DNA of 64,000 nt, taken from NCBI RefSeq assembly GCF_004124275.1, contig NZ_CP027218.1, positions 124,001 through 188,000 on the forward strand, in the 5' to 3' direction. This DNA is from Pseudomonas sp. DTU12.3 (lineage in GTDB: Bacteria; Pseudomonadota; Gammaproteobacteria; Pseudomonadales; Pseudomonadaceae). The stretch's first letter is position 1; each line of letters starts with the position of its first letter. Of this stretch, positions 45,045 to 53,998 are shown piece after piece. Both the position numbers and the translations under genes were made by a program. Below the pieces are notes generated by a model. That model saw only the letters and a program-made list of their open reading frames with translations. It had not been told where the DNA came from and searched no databases.

Positions 45045-45689
45045 TTAGCCGAGCCAGTCCAGGGTGAGTATCAGTCGACGTTCGCCTGCCGCCGGTTGCG
45101 GCGAGCGATGGATCAGACCGAAGCCTTCATTGCCGTGCCATTTCTCGCCTTTCAATAGAGCGACGTCGCCACTGTCGAGTTGCTCGATTTGCGCATACGG
45201 CTCGGCGTTGGCCTGCCCCAATTGCTGGCGGTCCATCGCACCTTCCTTGAGCCATTGGCTGCCGACGCCGGCGTACGTGGTGATCAGCCGCACCGGCACA
45301 TGATCGACGTGAAAACGCGGGCACATGGCCTTATCGAGCACTCGCAGACGCAGGCCGATTCGCTTGGCTCCCAGTAAGCAGGCGAAGGCGCTGACCAGCC
45401 ATTTCAAGTCGGCGATAAAACCTTCATAACCCGCGAGATCTCTGAACCCGCAAGCCAACCCGGTCAGGTCAGGCTCGGCGTCTTCCTCCGGCAACTCCAG
45501 GCACAACGATTCTGCCAAAGGCTCGTTGAGCGACAGCAGCAACTTGGCAAAATCGCTGATGTGCAATGGCAGTTGACGCTGCCAGACAGCCAGGTTGGTG
45601 TCGTCATGCAGAATTCGTGTCAGCGCCTTCGGCGTAGGGCCTTGATGCTGATGACGGGTGCGGTTTTGCTGCAGTTTGAGGGCGAGCAT
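45045..45689 (-). CDS. DUF1826 protein
   Basis: 214 residues. DUF1826 pattern: GLRLRVLDKAMCPRFHVDHVP (split by a bend), LITTYAGVGSQWL, GDVALLKGEKWHG, IHRSPQP and RRLILTLDWLG. The conserved CPRFHVDHV and HRSP histidines look like a metal or cofactor site. Its start overlaps the ZigA-like gene stop (ATGA), so the two are co-translated from the Zur-box promoter at 47022. Function unknown; the pair recurs in Pseudomonas zinc islands as I recall. Confidence 0.88.
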   Translation of the reverse strand: MLALKLQQNRTRHQHQGPTPKALTRILHDDTNLAVWQRQLPLHISDFAKLLLSLNEPLAESLCLELPEEDAEPDLTGLACGFRDLAGYEGFIADLKWLVSAFACLLGAKRIGLRLRVLDKAMCPRFHVDHVPVRLITTYAGVGSQWLKEGAMDRQQLGQANAEPYAQIEQLDSGDVALLKGEKWHGNEGFGLIHRSPQPAAGERRLILTLDWLG

Positions 45690-46894
45690 CAGGCAGCCTC
45701 TTCATGCCAAGGGCCGAACGGATCCGGCAGCGATCGCCAGCCCTCGACACCCTGGGTCATTTCGTCATCGGTGAGCAGGCAGGCATCCAGTTCATTGGAG
45801 AGTTGTAGGAAATCGATGTTCTGCCCGATGAATACCAACTCCTGACGACAATCTCCTACGCTCGGCGTCCAGTTTTCCATGATGGCCGCGGTGCTTTCCT
45901 GATCCTCTGGCCACTGGTTTTTCGGCACGAAACGCCACCAGCGACCGGCGAAACCGTGACGCATCAAACCGCCGGCCTGCGACCAGCTACCAGCGTCTGT
46001 AGGTTTGCTCGCCAACCAGAAAAAACCTTTGGAGCGGAGCAATTTGCCGTTCAGCCACGGACGGTCGATGAAGCTGAAGAAGCGTTGCGGGTGAAACGGT
46101 CGGCGAGCGCGATAGGCGGTGGATGCGATGCCGTATTCGTCGGTTTCCGGCACATGTTCACCGCGTAACTCTTGCAGCCAGCCCGGTGCCTGGGCGGCTT
46201 TATCGAAGTCGAATCGCCCGGTGTTGAGGATCTTCTCCAATGGCACCTCGCCCATCACCATCGGGATGATTTCGGCGTGGGCATTAAGGCGTTTGAGAAT
46301 GGCGATCAACTCCTCACGCTCGGGCTGGCTGATCAGGTCGATCTTGCTGATCAACAGTACGTCAGCGAACTCGATTTGTTCGATCAACAGATCGGTGATC
46401 GAACGTTCGTCTTCCTCGCCGAGGATTTCGCCACGGGACGCGAGGCTTTCGGCCGCCTGGAAGTCCGGCAGGAAATTCACCCCGTCGACCACAGTGACCA
46501 TGGTGTCGAGCCGGGCGATGTCAGAGAGGCTCTGCCCGTGTTCATCGCGGAAGGTGAAGGTTTCTGCGACCGGTAGCGGCTCGGAGATTCCGGTGGATTC
46601 GATCAGCAAATAATCGAAGCGGCCTTCTCGGGCGAGTTTGCTGACTTCCTCAAGCAAGTCTTCGCGTAACGTACAGCAGATACAGCCGTTGCTCATCTCG
46701 ACAATTTTTTCTTCTGCGCGATTAAGGCTGACATCACGCTGGACTTCGCTGCCATCGATGTTGATCTCGCTCATATCATTGACGATGACCGCTACGCGCA
46801 GACCCTTGCGATTACGTAGTACGTAATTTAAAAGCGTACTTTTTCCAGCACCAAGAAATCCTGAAAGTACGGTGACGGGCAATTCGGCTGACAT
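45689..46894 (-). CDS. zigA: ZigA-like COG0523 zinc metallochaperone GTPase
   Basis: 401 residues, GAGGAT 7 bases upstream of the ATG. G domain with Walker [10 protein letters not shown], the zinc-binding CxCC motif in [28 protein letters not shown] for guanine; C-terminal CobW_C domain with [13 protein letters not shown] and W-rich strands. The family moves zinc to client enzymes when zinc is scarce. The gene stands under a perfect Zur-type palindrome 128 bases upstream and heads an operon with the DUF1826 gene. The C-terminus ends in a short HEEAA tail rather than a long His-rich loop. Confidence 0.92.
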   Translation of the reverse strand: MSAELPVTVLSGFLGAGKSTLLNYVLRNRKGLRVAVIVNDMSEINIDGSEVQRDVSLNRAEEKIVEMSNGCICCTLREDLLEEVSKLAREGRFDYLLIESTGISEPLPVAETFTFRDEHGQSLSDIARLDTMVTVVDGVNFLPDFQAAESLASRGEILGEEDERSITDLLIEQIEFADVLLISKIDLISQPEREELIAILKRLNAHAEIIPMVMGEVPLEKILNTGRFDFDKAAQAPGWLQELRGEHVPETDEYGIASTAYRARRPFHPQRFFSFIDRPWLNGKLLRSKGFFWLASKPTDAGSWSQAGGLMRHGFAGRWWRFVPKNQWPEDQESTAAIMENWTPSVGDCRQELVFIGQNIDFLQLSNELDACLLTDDEMTQGVEGWRSLPDPFGPWHEEAA

Positions 46895-47021
46895 TGGATA
46901 ATCCTCATGGAACGCAGCCGATTGACGCTTTTGTCAGCGCATGGCGTTTTGGTGCTTCATGCGAGGGGTTCGCTGAAGATAAACGCTTGAAATCGGCCCG
47001 CTTAGGCTCAGTTTCCATTTA

Positions 47022-47036
47022 TGTTATAGTATAACA
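47022..47036. promoter_or_regulatory. Zur box between zigA and a small secreted protein gene
   Basis: TGTTATAGTATAACA, a perfect palindrome about one central base, the Pseudomonas Zur consensus as I know it (GTTATA.TATAAC). It lies 128 bases from the zigA start and 80 bases from the start at 47116, so one site can serve both divergent genes. Zinc-loaded Zur would repress; low zinc would open both. Confidence 0.85.
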
Positions 47037-47115
47037 ATATAAATAGGCCAGCCCCACTCTTGTCCTGAGCGACAAATAGCAGGAAGCTGACTTTCTGCAA
47101 TACTTGGAAAACCCC

Positions 47116-47493
47116 ATGAGAAACGCGTTGAAATGCACGTTGTTGAGCCTTGGTTTTTTGGTCATCGGGCATGCCTCAGCGCAGTTACCAGCGCTCGCGA
47201 GCTGCACTCGTAGTGCAAATCTGCTGGCGTGCGTCGATGCCGATGGCAACGCTTACAGCGTCAACACCGTCGGCAATACCCTGTATCTGCGCGGCTTTGA
47301 AAAAAACGGCAAGCGTTACTGGGCGCAAACCAACACCCGGTTTGGCCAACTGACGTTCTTCACCGGCATTGCTTCAGATGGAGAGGCCTGGGTGGGATAC
47401 ACCCGGCGTGTCGGCTGGACGACCATCAATCGCTTCTCCAGCTCCGGTGGAAGCAGTGCAAAGTTCACTTGCAGCCGGATTACTGGCTGCTAG
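47116..47493 (+). CDS. Small secreted cysteine-containing protein under a Zur box
   Basis: 125 residues from ATG 47116. Signal peptide MRNALKCTLLSLGFLVIGHASA, then a compact mature domain with four cysteines (two pairs: SCTRSANLLAC and FTCSRITGC) flanking YSVNTVGNTLYLRGF and aromatic strands. I do not recognise the family. It shares the Zur-box region at 47022 with zigA and is probably made under zinc shortage and exported to the periplasm or outside. Its TAG stop overlaps the TAG stop of the convergent amidase gene in the shared sequence CTAG. Confidence 0.8.
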   Translation: MRNALKCTLLSLGFLVIGHASAQLPALASCTRSANLLACVDADGNAYSVNTVGNTLYLRGFEKNGKRYWAQTNTRFGQLTFFTGIASDGEAWVGYTRRVGWTTINRFSSSGGSSAKFTCSRITGC

Positions 47494-48692
47494 ACCCGCG
47501 CTTTGCGCTGTTCTTGCTGCCAGGCAAGGTAGCTGTCGATCGGCGGATTCTTTTCAAAGTAGCGCTGTAAACCTTCGAATAAACCGTTCGCTACCGCTTG
47601 CTGATGCCGCGCCGTCACCAGCCGCTGACTGTCGCGCGCATTGGAAATGAAGCCGGTTTCTACCAGGATCGAGGGCACATCTGGCGATTTCAGCACTGCA
47701 AAACCCGCCTGTTCCACGCGCTTCTGATGCAGCGTGGTGATGCCAGCAAGGCTGCCCAGCACCGTGCTGCCGAGCTGCAAACTGGCGGCAATCGTCGCAT
47801 TCATCGACATGTCGAGAATCACCCCAGCGAGCATCGGATCCTTATCCTTCAGATTAAGCAGACTGGTGGCGCCGAGCAGATCCGCACCGTTCTCTCGCTG
47901 CGCCATGAAACGAGCCGTCGCCGAGGTTGCACCACCTTCAGACAGGCAATACACCGACGCGCCAGAAGCCGTCAGCCGGGGCGCCGCATCGGCATGCACC
48001 GAGATAAACATGTCGGCTTTGTGCTGACGGGCGATTTCTACGCGCTTGCGTAATGGAACGAAAAAGTCGTCGTTACGCACCAGCTTCACATCAAAGCCGT
48101 TCTCTTTTTTCAGGCGTTTGGCGAGTAATTGAGCGATGGACAGCACCACATCTTTTTCACGCTCACCCTTGGCGCCGACTGCTCCAGGATCCTTTCCGCC
48201 ATGCCCTGGATCCACTACTACGATGATGTCGCGTTTCGGATGCGTGCTAATTTTGGGTGTTTCACGTGGAACCATTGGCACCATTGACGCCGTTTTCGCA
48301 CTGACCAAATCCATCACCAGACGATGACTCTGGCCATCTTGAGGCGCTAAAAGAAAGCTGTTCAGCAGTACCGGGCCGTTCAGATCGAGAACGATACGCG
48401 TATCACCCTGGCCAAAAAGTCCGGATCGGATGGAGCGAATCACAGTTCCATTCAACGCCAATTGGCTGAAGTCACCGCTCAAATCTGCACCCGCCACATC
48501 AATAATCAGCCGATCTGGAGCACTGAGAGCGAAGGTTTTGTAGCGCACCGGCCCACTTAAATCGAAGACCAATCGCAGTTTCTCATCAGACCGCCAAAGT
48601 CGCGCGTTGCGAATCTGCGTGGCCGAAGCACTGAAAGGAAGGGCGAAGGCCGCGCTGGCCAGAATCAGATTAAGCAGATGGCGTCTGTGCAT
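47490..48692 (-). CDS. N-acetylmuramoyl-L-alanine amidase with AMIN domain
   Basis: 400 residues. Signal peptide (MHRRHLLNLILASAAFALPFSASA), an AMIN domain (residues ~25-130; LRLVFDLSGPVRYKTF and TRIVLDLNGPV) and an Amidase_3 domain with zinc ligands in VVDPGHGGKDPGA, a Glu in KGEREKDV, SVHADA, and the catalytic Glu in SILVETGFISN. It cleaves the amide between muramic acid and the stem peptide, as AmiA/AmiC do in cell separation. In the Zur island it is probably the low-zinc counterpart of a housekeeping amidase (PA5538 position from memory). Divergent from folE2 across the second Zur box. A parS-like site lies inside it. Confidence 0.93.
   Translation of the reverse strand: MHRRHLLNLILASAAFALPFSASATQIRNARLWRSDEKLRLVFDLSGPVRYKTFALSAPDRLIIDVAGADLSGDFSQLALNGTVIRSIRSGLFGQGDTRIVLDLNGPVLLNSFLLAPQDGQSHRLVMDLVSAKTASMVPMVPRETPKISTHPKRDIIVVVDPGHGGKDPGAVGAKGEREKDVVLSIAQLLAKRLKKENGFDVKLVRNDDFFVPLRKRVEIARQHKADMFISVHADAAPRLTASGASVYCLSEGGATSATARFMAQRENGADLLGATSLLNLKDKDPMLAGVILDMSMNATIAASLQLGSTVLGSLAGITTLHQKRVEQAGFAVLKSPDVPSILVETGFISNARDSQRLVTARHQQAVANGLFEGLQRYFEKNPPIDSYLAWQQEQRKARV
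48258..48273. promoter_or_regulatory. parS-like ParB site inside the amidase gene
   Basis: TGTTTCACGTGGAACC: the left half matches the universal parS half-site and the right half differs by one base from a full palindrome. Known Pseudomonas parS sites read TGTTCCACGTGGAACC/A. Confidence 0.75.
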
Positions 48693-48731
48693 ATGAAAGC
48701 CTGTTCATGAAAAAGGCGTCGTGATTTGTAT

Positions 48732-48746
48732 TGTTATAATGTAACA
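48732..48746. promoter_or_regulatory. Zur box between the amidase gene and folE2
   Basis: TGTTATAATGTAACA, a palindrome with one mismatched pair, 30 bases upstream of folE2 and 39 bases upstream of the divergent amidase gene. It contains TATAAT and thus overlaps a likely -10 element, fitting direct repression by Zur. Confidence 0.83.
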
Positions 48747-48776
48747 TCTAATTCAATCAACACGATGGTTCCGAAC

Positions 48777-49673
48777 ATGAATTCGCTGACACTTCCGGAT
48801 GTCGCCGCGCAGTCGGCTCGCCAAGCCTTGCCGCTCGAATGGGTGGGCATGCGCGGCATCGCTTTACCAATCTTGTTGGAAGCTCAACGCTTGAGTGCGA
48901 AGGCGGATGCCGGGGTGAGTCTTGATGACGGCGAGGCTCGTGGGATTCATATGTCGCGGCTTTATCTGGCTCTGGAAGCGCTCGAACAAGAGAGCCTTTC
49001 TCCTGCCCTGATGCACCAGGTTCTAACGCGTTTTCTGCAAAGCCACGAAGGGTTGTCCAACCGGGCCTATCTGAATATCCACACTGATTTGCTGTTGAAA
49101 CGTCCCGCGCTGATCAGTCCATTGGCCGGTTGGAAGTCCTATCCGACAACGATTTCAGCAAGCCTGAAAAACAAGATGTTCCACGTGGAACTCAAAATTG
49201 AAGTGCCCTATTCCTCAACATGCCCCTGCTCCGCAGCGTTAGCACGGCAGTTGATCCAGCAACAATTCATCGACGACTTTGCCAACAAAGCCCTCCAGCA
49301 CGCAGACGTTTTGGCATGGCTCGGCTCCAGCCAAGGCATCGTCGCCACACCGCACAGCCAACGCAGCACGGCACAACTGCATCTTCACCTCGACAAGTTC
49401 GTTGATGAATTGCCCCTTAGCGTGATCATCAATGACGCTGAAACCGCCCTCGGTACCGCCGTGCAAACCGCAGTAAAACGCGCAGACGAACAAGCCTTCG
49501 CCCTCGCCAACGGCCAAAACCTGATGTTCTGTGAAGACGCCGCGCGCCGACTGAATCTCGCTCTTCGCCGAACACCTGGCGTTAACCAGTTCCACCTCCG
49601 AGTGATCCACGCTGAAAGTCTGCATGCCCATGACGCCGTCGCCGAAAGCCACTGGCAGCGTGAGCAAGCATGA
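48777..49673 (+). CDS. folE2: GTP cyclohydrolase IB (FolE2)
   Basis: 298 residues from ATG 48777 (MNSLTLPDVAAQ); another ATG four codons up is possible. It converts GTP to dihydroneopterin triphosphate, the first step of folate synthesis, with metals other than zinc, and replaces zinc-dependent FolE at low zinc. Family marks: LPLEWVGMRGIALPI, the catalytic cysteine in STCPCSAALAR, and HSQRSTA. A Zur box lies 30 bases upstream. The stop overlaps the start of the metal ABC ATPase gene (ATGA), joining folate synthesis and metal uptake in one transcript. A parS-like site lies within the gene. Confidence 0.95.
   Translation: MNSLTLPDVAAQSARQALPLEWVGMRGIALPILLEAQRLSAKADAGVSLDDGEARGIHMSRLYLALEALEQESLSPALMHQVLTRFLQSHEGLSNRAYLNIHTDLLLKRPALISPLAGWKSYPTTISASLKNKMFHVELKIEVPYSSTCPCSAALARQLIQQQFIDDFANKALQHADVLAWLGSSQGIVATPHSQRSTAQLHLHLDKFVDELPLSVIINDAETALGTAVQTAVKRADEQAFALANGQNLMFCEDAARRLNLALRRTPGVNQFHLRVIHAESLHAHDAVAESHWQREQA
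49177..49192. promoter_or_regulatory. parS-like ParB site inside folE2
   Basis: TGTTCCACGTGGAACT, 14 of 16 bases in perfect palindrome and only the last base differing from Pseudomonas parS. It encodes part of FolE2 (FHVEL). Confidence 0.82.
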
Positions 49674-50338
49674 TCCGCTGCCAATCCCTGAGTTGGGGCG
49701 CCCCCGGCCAACCGCTGACCGCGCCGCTGAATCTAGAACTTGATAACGGCAGCCTGACAGCGATCATCGGTGCCAACGGCTGTGGCAAGAGCAGCCTGCT
49801 AAAAGTCATTGCCGGATTGCAGAAACCTTTGGCGGGTAACGTCGCCCTAAGTGTTCCACGTCAAAGCGGACTGTCCTTCCTCCCCCAACAACAGCACCTC
49901 GACCGTCAGTTCCCCATCAGCCTGGAAGAACTGATCGCGGCCGGATTTTGGGGCCGCCGCCTTTCAACCCAGCTGCGCGCAAAACGCCTCAAAGATGCAC
50001 TGGAAAACTGGCACCTGAGCGGACTGGAAAAGCGTCCACTCATGGCCCTCTCTGGCGGTGAATTACAGCGCGCCCTACTCGCCCGATTGAGCCTGACCGA
50101 CGCCCCCGTCCTTCTCCTCGACGAACCCCACGCCGCGCTCGATGAACTGGGTCAACAGCTCCTTTGGCAACACCTGCATGCCTGGCATGGCGAAGGCCGC
50201 ACGTTGGTCGTGGTTTGCCATGACCTCGCCGCCGTACGCCAGCACATCCCGCAGACTTTGCTGATCAAAAACAGCCAGTGCGTATTCGGCACCAGTGCTG
50301 AGCTGATCCAGCAAACACCTCATACACAGGTGGCCTGA
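49670..50338 (+). CDS. Zinc-type metal ABC transporter ATPase (ZnuC-like)
   Basis: 222 residues with the full ABC set: Walker A GANGCGKSS, Q-loop LPQQQHLD, signature LSGGELQRALLARL, Walker B VLLLDEPHAALD and the switch histidine in VVCHDL. It powers the permease and metal-binding protein encoded next; all genes overlap or abut (TGATG between this and the permease). Zinc is the likely cargo because the operon starts at a Zur box; Mn or Fe cannot be excluded from sequence. Confidence 0.92.
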   Translation: MIRCQSLSWGAPGQPLTAPLNLELDNGSLTAIIGANGCGKSSLLKVIAGLQKPLAGNVALSVPRQSGLSFLPQQQHLDRQFPISLEELIAAGFWGRRLSTQLRAKRLKDALENWHLSGLEKRPLMALSGGELQRALLARLSLTDAPVLLLDEPHAALDELGQQLLWQHLHAWHGEGRTLVVVCHDLAAVRQHIPQTLLIKNSQCVFGTSAELIQQTPHTQVA

Positions 50339-51204
50339 TGCTCACCGTCGCCCACTTATGGCAACCGTTCAATGAGTTCGTGTTCATGCGCAGGGCCTTG
50401 CTCGGCGGACTGGTATTGGCCTGCAGCACAGCGCCACTCGGTGTGTTTTTGATCCTGCGACGGATGAGTCTGATCGGTGACGCGGTGGCTCACGGCATCC
50501 TCCCCGGCGCGGCTTTAGGCTTCTGGTTTGCTGGGCTGAGTCTGCCCGCACTGACGCTGGGAGGTTTGGGCGCAGGTCTGAGCATGGCCGGCCTCGCTGC
50601 CTGGATCACCCGTCGTACCGGCCTGCGCGAGGACGCCAGCCTCGCCGCGATTTATCCAATCTCGCTCGCCAGTGGCGTGCTGATTCTCGGCGTCGCCGGC
50701 AAACGCCTCGATTTGCTTCACCTGTTGTTCGGCTCGGCATTGGCGGTCGACGGACCGACCCTCACCGGCATGTTGTGGGTCTCTGGATTCAGCCTGATCG
50801 CCATGGCGTTGATCTACCAACCCCTGTTGCTCGACACCCTCGACCCGCTGTTCCTCAGAACCGTCAGCCGTCTCGGCCCGCTCGCCCACGGCGTATTCCT
50901 GACCCTGGTGGTGCTCAATCTGGTGATCGGCTTCCAGGCCATCGGTGCGTTGATGGTGGTCGGACTGATGATGCTCCCCGCCGCCGCGTCGCGATTCTGG
51001 AGTCGCCGTCTGCCGATCCTGATTGCCACCGCCGCCGTCATCGGCTGCCTCTCGGTGTGGTTCGGTTTGTTGCTGTCGTTCTATTACTCGCTGCCAAGCG
51101 GCCCGGCCATCGTGCTGGTCGCAGGCGTCGGTTACCTGCTGTCGGTGGTGTTCGGGCCGGTTCACGGTCTGCTACGCCGCCCGCCTTTGCTCACATCCCA
51201 ATGA
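50338..51204 (+). CDS. Metal ABC transporter permease (ZnuB-like)
   Basis: 288 residues, eight to nine membrane helices of the ABC-3 family: ILRRMSLIGDAVAHGILPGAALGF (helix 2 region), WITRRTGLREDASLAAIYPISLASGVL and LMVVGLMMLPAAASRFW. Inner-membrane channel of the second zinc importer. It ends 12 bases before the binding-protein start. Confidence 0.93.
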   Translation: MLTVAHLWQPFNEFVFMRRALLGGLVLACSTAPLGVFLILRRMSLIGDAVAHGILPGAALGFWFAGLSLPALTLGGLGAGLSMAGLAAWITRRTGLREDASLAAIYPISLASGVLILGVAGKRLDLLHLLFGSALAVDGPTLTGMLWVSGFSLIAMALIYQPLLLDTLDPLFLRTVSRLGPLAHGVFLTLVVLNLVIGFQAIGALMVVGLMMLPAAASRFWSRRLPILIATAAVIGCLSVWFGLLLSFYYSLPSGPAIVLVAGVGYLLSVVFGPVHGLLRRPPLLTSQ

Positions 51205-51215
51205 GGTGTCTCCCG

Positions 51216-52091
51216 ATGCGCGCTCTACTCGTGTTGTTCAGCTTGCTACTGTCGATGTCGTTATCGGCAGCGGAGAAATTGCCGGTGGTGACCAGTTTCA
51301 GCATCCTCGCCGACATGGTCCATCAGGTCGGTGGCGAGCATATCCAGATCACCAACATGGTCGGCCCCGACGCCGATGCACACACCTACGAGCCGACGCC
51401 GGATGACGCCAAAGCGCTACTCAACGCCAAGTTGATTATCAAGAACGGCCTCGGTTTCGAGCCGTGGCTGGATCGACTGGTGACCAGCACCGAGACCAAA
51501 GCGACCGTCATCAGTGCCAGTCACGGCGTGATTCCGCGCTCGCTGGATGAATACGGCGAAACCGTTCCCGATCCGCACGCCTGGCACAATCTGGCGAACA
51601 CCGAGTTGTACATCGCCAACATCACCAAGGCGTTGATCGCTGCCGACCCGGCGAACGAAGCCGACTACGAACGCAACAGCAAAACCTATTTGAAGCAGAT
51701 CTACGCCCTGCTCACCGAAGCCAAAACCAAACTCGGTTCACTGCCACCGGGCAATCGCAAGATCGTTACCAGCCACGATGCCTTCGGTTATCTCGGTCAG
51801 GCCTACGGCATCGACTTTATGGCGCCACAGGGTTTGTCCACCGAGCGCGAGCCGTCGGCCGCCGAAGTTGCCGCGCTGATCACGCAGATTCGTCAGGCCA
51901 AGGTCAAAGCGGTGTTCATGGAAAACATCAAGGATGCGCGCTTGCTCAAGCAGATCGCCGACGAAAGCGGCGCGCACATCGGCGGCACGTTGTACTCCGA
52001 TGCCCTCGCTGCCAGCGGCCCGGCCAGCACTTTCACCGGCCTGTTCGAATACAACCTCAACACCCTTTACGAGGCGCTGAGCCGACCATGA
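51216..52091 (+). CDS. Metal ABC transporter substrate-binding protein (cluster A-I)
   Basis: 291 residues from ATG 51216, chosen because GAGGTG stands 7-8 bases before it (an ATG at 51201 would overlap that site). Signal peptide ending at LSAAE. Metal-ligand motifs of cluster A-I proteins: DADAHTYEP, DPHAWHN, SHDAFGYL and YSDALA. There is no long His-rich loop, unlike classical ZnuA, which leaves zinc or manganese open; the Zur-box operon favours zinc. The last codons overlap the next gene start (ATGA). Confidence 0.92.
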   Translation: MRALLVLFSLLLSMSLSAAEKLPVVTSFSILADMVHQVGGEHIQITNMVGPDADAHTYEPTPDDAKALLNAKLIIKNGLGFEPWLDRLVTSTETKATVISASHGVIPRSLDEYGETVPDPHAWHNLANTELYIANITKALIAADPANEADYERNSKTYLKQIYALLTEAKTKLGSLPPGNRKIVTSHDAFGYLGQAYGIDFMAPQGLSTEREPSAAEVAALITQIRQAKVKAVFMENIKDARLLKQIADESGAHIGGTLYSDALAASGPASTFTGLFEYNLNTLYEALSRP

Positions 52092-52648
52092 TCCGCAAGA
52101 ATCCTTCAGGTGATATACCGCAGATCGCCGAGTCCGCCTACGTCGATAAAACCGCAATCATCTGCGGCAAAGTGGTGATCGGCGAGAACGTCTTCGTTGG
52201 CCCTTACGCGGTGATCCGCGCCGACGAAGTGGACGCCTCGGGTGAGATGGAGCCGATCACCATCGGCGCTAATTCGAACATTCAGGACGGCGTGGTGATC
52301 CACTCGAAATCCGGCGCGGCGGTGACCATCGGCGAATTCAGTTCCATCGCCCACCGCTCCATCGTGCATGGCCCGTGCGTGGTTGGCGACCGGGTGTTCA
52401 TCGGTTTCAACAGCGTGTTGTTTAACTGCGTGGTCGGCAACGGCTGTGTGGTGCGGCACAACTCGGTGGTCGATGGCCGGGATTTGCCCGACGCCTTCTA
52501 CGTGCCCTCCACCACGCGCATCGGCCCGAATACCGACCTCTCGTTATTTCCACCAGTGAGCGTCAGCGCCTCGGAGTTTTCCGAGGATGTGGCGCGCACC
52601 AACGTCGATCTGGTGCGCGGCTACAAAGCCTTGCAGAACGAGTTCTGA
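52088..52648 (+). CDS. Gamma-carbonic-anhydrase-like protein (CamH type)
   Basis: 186 residues of left-handed beta-helix (hexapeptide turns such as VVIGENVFVG and VTIGEFSSIA). Three metal histidines are visible in VVIHSKSG, SSIAHRS and IVHGP. Likely hydrates CO2, and gamma enzymes can use iron instead of zinc, fitting a substitute for zinc-dependent carbonic anhydrase at low zinc. It overlaps the transporter gene and is followed 3 bases later by the dihydroorotase gene. P. aeruginosa PA5540 position by memory. Confidence 0.9.
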   Translation: MIRKNPSGDIPQIAESAYVDKTAIICGKVVIGENVFVGPYAVIRADEVDASGEMEPITIGANSNIQDGVVIHSKSGAAVTIGEFSSIAHRSIVHGPCVVGDRVFIGFNSVLFNCVVGNGCVVRHNSVVDGRDLPDAFYVPSTTRIGPNTDLSLFPPVSVSASEFSEDVARTNVDLVRGYKALQNEF

Positions 52649-52651
52649 ACC

Positions 52652-53983
52652 ATGAGCAGCGTGCTGATTCGCAACGCCAGACTGGTTAACGAGGGACGCG
52701 AGTTCGACGGCGATCTGTTGATCAGCAACGGACGCATCGTCAAGATCGCCCGTAGCATCCAAGGTGAAAACGCCACGATAGAAATCGACGCCAACGGCCA
52801 ATGGTTACTGCCGGGGATGATCGATGACCAGGTGCATTTCCGTGAACCTGGCGCGCCGGCCAAGGGCAGCATTCACACCGAGTCGCGTGCGGCCGTGGCC
52901 GGTGGCATCACCAGTTTCATGGACATGCCCAACACCCACCCGGCCACCCTCACCCTCGAAGCCCTGGCGGATAAAAAGCGTCGGGCGGCGCTCACCTCGG
53001 TGGCCAATTATGGCTTTCACTTTGGCGTGAGCCGGGACAATCTCGACACGGTCGCTGCACTCAATCCGTCTGAAGTGGCAGGAGTGAAAGTGTTCATGGG
53101 CGCGTCCACCGGCAACATGCTGGTCGATGATCCGCTGATCCTCGAGCGACTGTTCGCCGAGGTGCCGACGATCCTGTTGGCCCACTGCGAACACACGCCA
53201 AGTATCGACGCCAACGCGGCCAACTTGCGTGAAATGTTCGGGGAGCAAATCCCGCCCGCCGCTCACCCACTTATTCGCAATGCCGAGGCGTGTTATCGAT
53301 CCTCTTCACTGGCGGTGGAACTGGCGAAACGTCACGGCACACGTCTGCATGTTTTGCACCTGACCACGGCGCGTGAACTGGCGTTGTTCGAGGACAAACT
53401 GTTAGCGCAGAAACGCATCACCGCTGAAGTATGTCTGCATCATTTGTTGTTCGATGATCGGGATTACCCAAGCCTCGGCAACCTGATCAAGTGCAATCCG
53501 GCGATCAAGACCCAGGCCGATCGCGATGCGTTACGCGAAGCAGTGAACAGCAATCGGCTAGACGTGATCGGCAGCGATCACGCGCCGCACACGTGGGAAG
53601 AAAAACAGCAGCCTTACGCGCGGGCTCCTTCGGGATTGCCATTGGTGCAGCATGCGTTGCCGGCATTGATGGAACTGGTCGCGGATGGCGTTTTGCCGAT
53701 ATCCACGCTGGTGGCGAAGACCAGCCATCGCGTCGCGGATCTGTTCGCGATTCCGGATCGTGGGTATTTACGAGAGGGGTATTGGGCGGATCTGGTATTG
53801 GTTAAGCCGCAGGCACTGGAAGTAAACCGGCAACCGATTCTGTCGCAGTGCGGATGGACGCCGTTTGCCGGGCGCAGCTTTCGCCATCAAGTGAGTACGA
53901 CGATTGTCTCGGGGCAGATTGCCTGGCGCGAGGGCCAGGTGAATGAGGGATGCCGAGGATTGCCACTACGGTTTATGCGCTGA
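52652..53983 (+). CDS. Dihydroorotase (alternative, PyrC2)
   Basis: 443 residues of the amidohydrolase superfamily. Metal ligands visible in DDQVHFREPG, the carbamylated-lysine strand GVKVFMG, HCEHTP, LHVLHLTT and the catalytic Asp in IGSDHAPHT. It closes the pyrimidine-precursor ring (carbamoyl aspartate to dihydroorotate). As last gene of the Zur-box operon it is probably a spare copy used when the housekeeping zinc enzyme is starved; PA5541 position by memory. A REP pair follows. Confidence 0.92.
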   Translation: MSSVLIRNARLVNEGREFDGDLLISNGRIVKIARSIQGENATIEIDANGQWLLPGMIDDQVHFREPGAPAKGSIHTESRAAVAGGITSFMDMPNTHPATLTLEALADKKRRAALTSVANYGFHFGVSRDNLDTVAALNPSEVAGVKVFMGASTGNMLVDDPLILERLFAEVPTILLAHCEHTPSIDANAANLREMFGEQIPPAAHPLIRNAEACYRSSSLAVELAKRHGTRLHVLHLTTARELALFEDKLLAQKRITAEVCLHHLLFDDRDYPSLGNLIKCNPAIKTQADRDALREAVNSNRLDVIGSDHAPHTWEEKQQPYARAPSGLPLVQHALPALMELVADGVLPISTLVAKTSHRVADLFAIPDRGYLREGYWADLVLVKPQALEVNRQPILSQCGWTPFAGRSFRHQVSTTIVSGQIAWREGQVNEGCRGLPLRFMR

Positions 53984-53998
53984 GCCCACAAAACCCCT

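Noticed and set aside
49852..49863. GTGTTCCACGTC resembling half a parS site in the ABC ATPase gene
   Set aside because: Only one half matches; the palindrome breaks after CACGT.
53586..53601. CACGTG core in the dihydroorotase gene
   Set aside because: The flanks do not match parS and the segment encodes the conserved SDHAPHT active-site motif.
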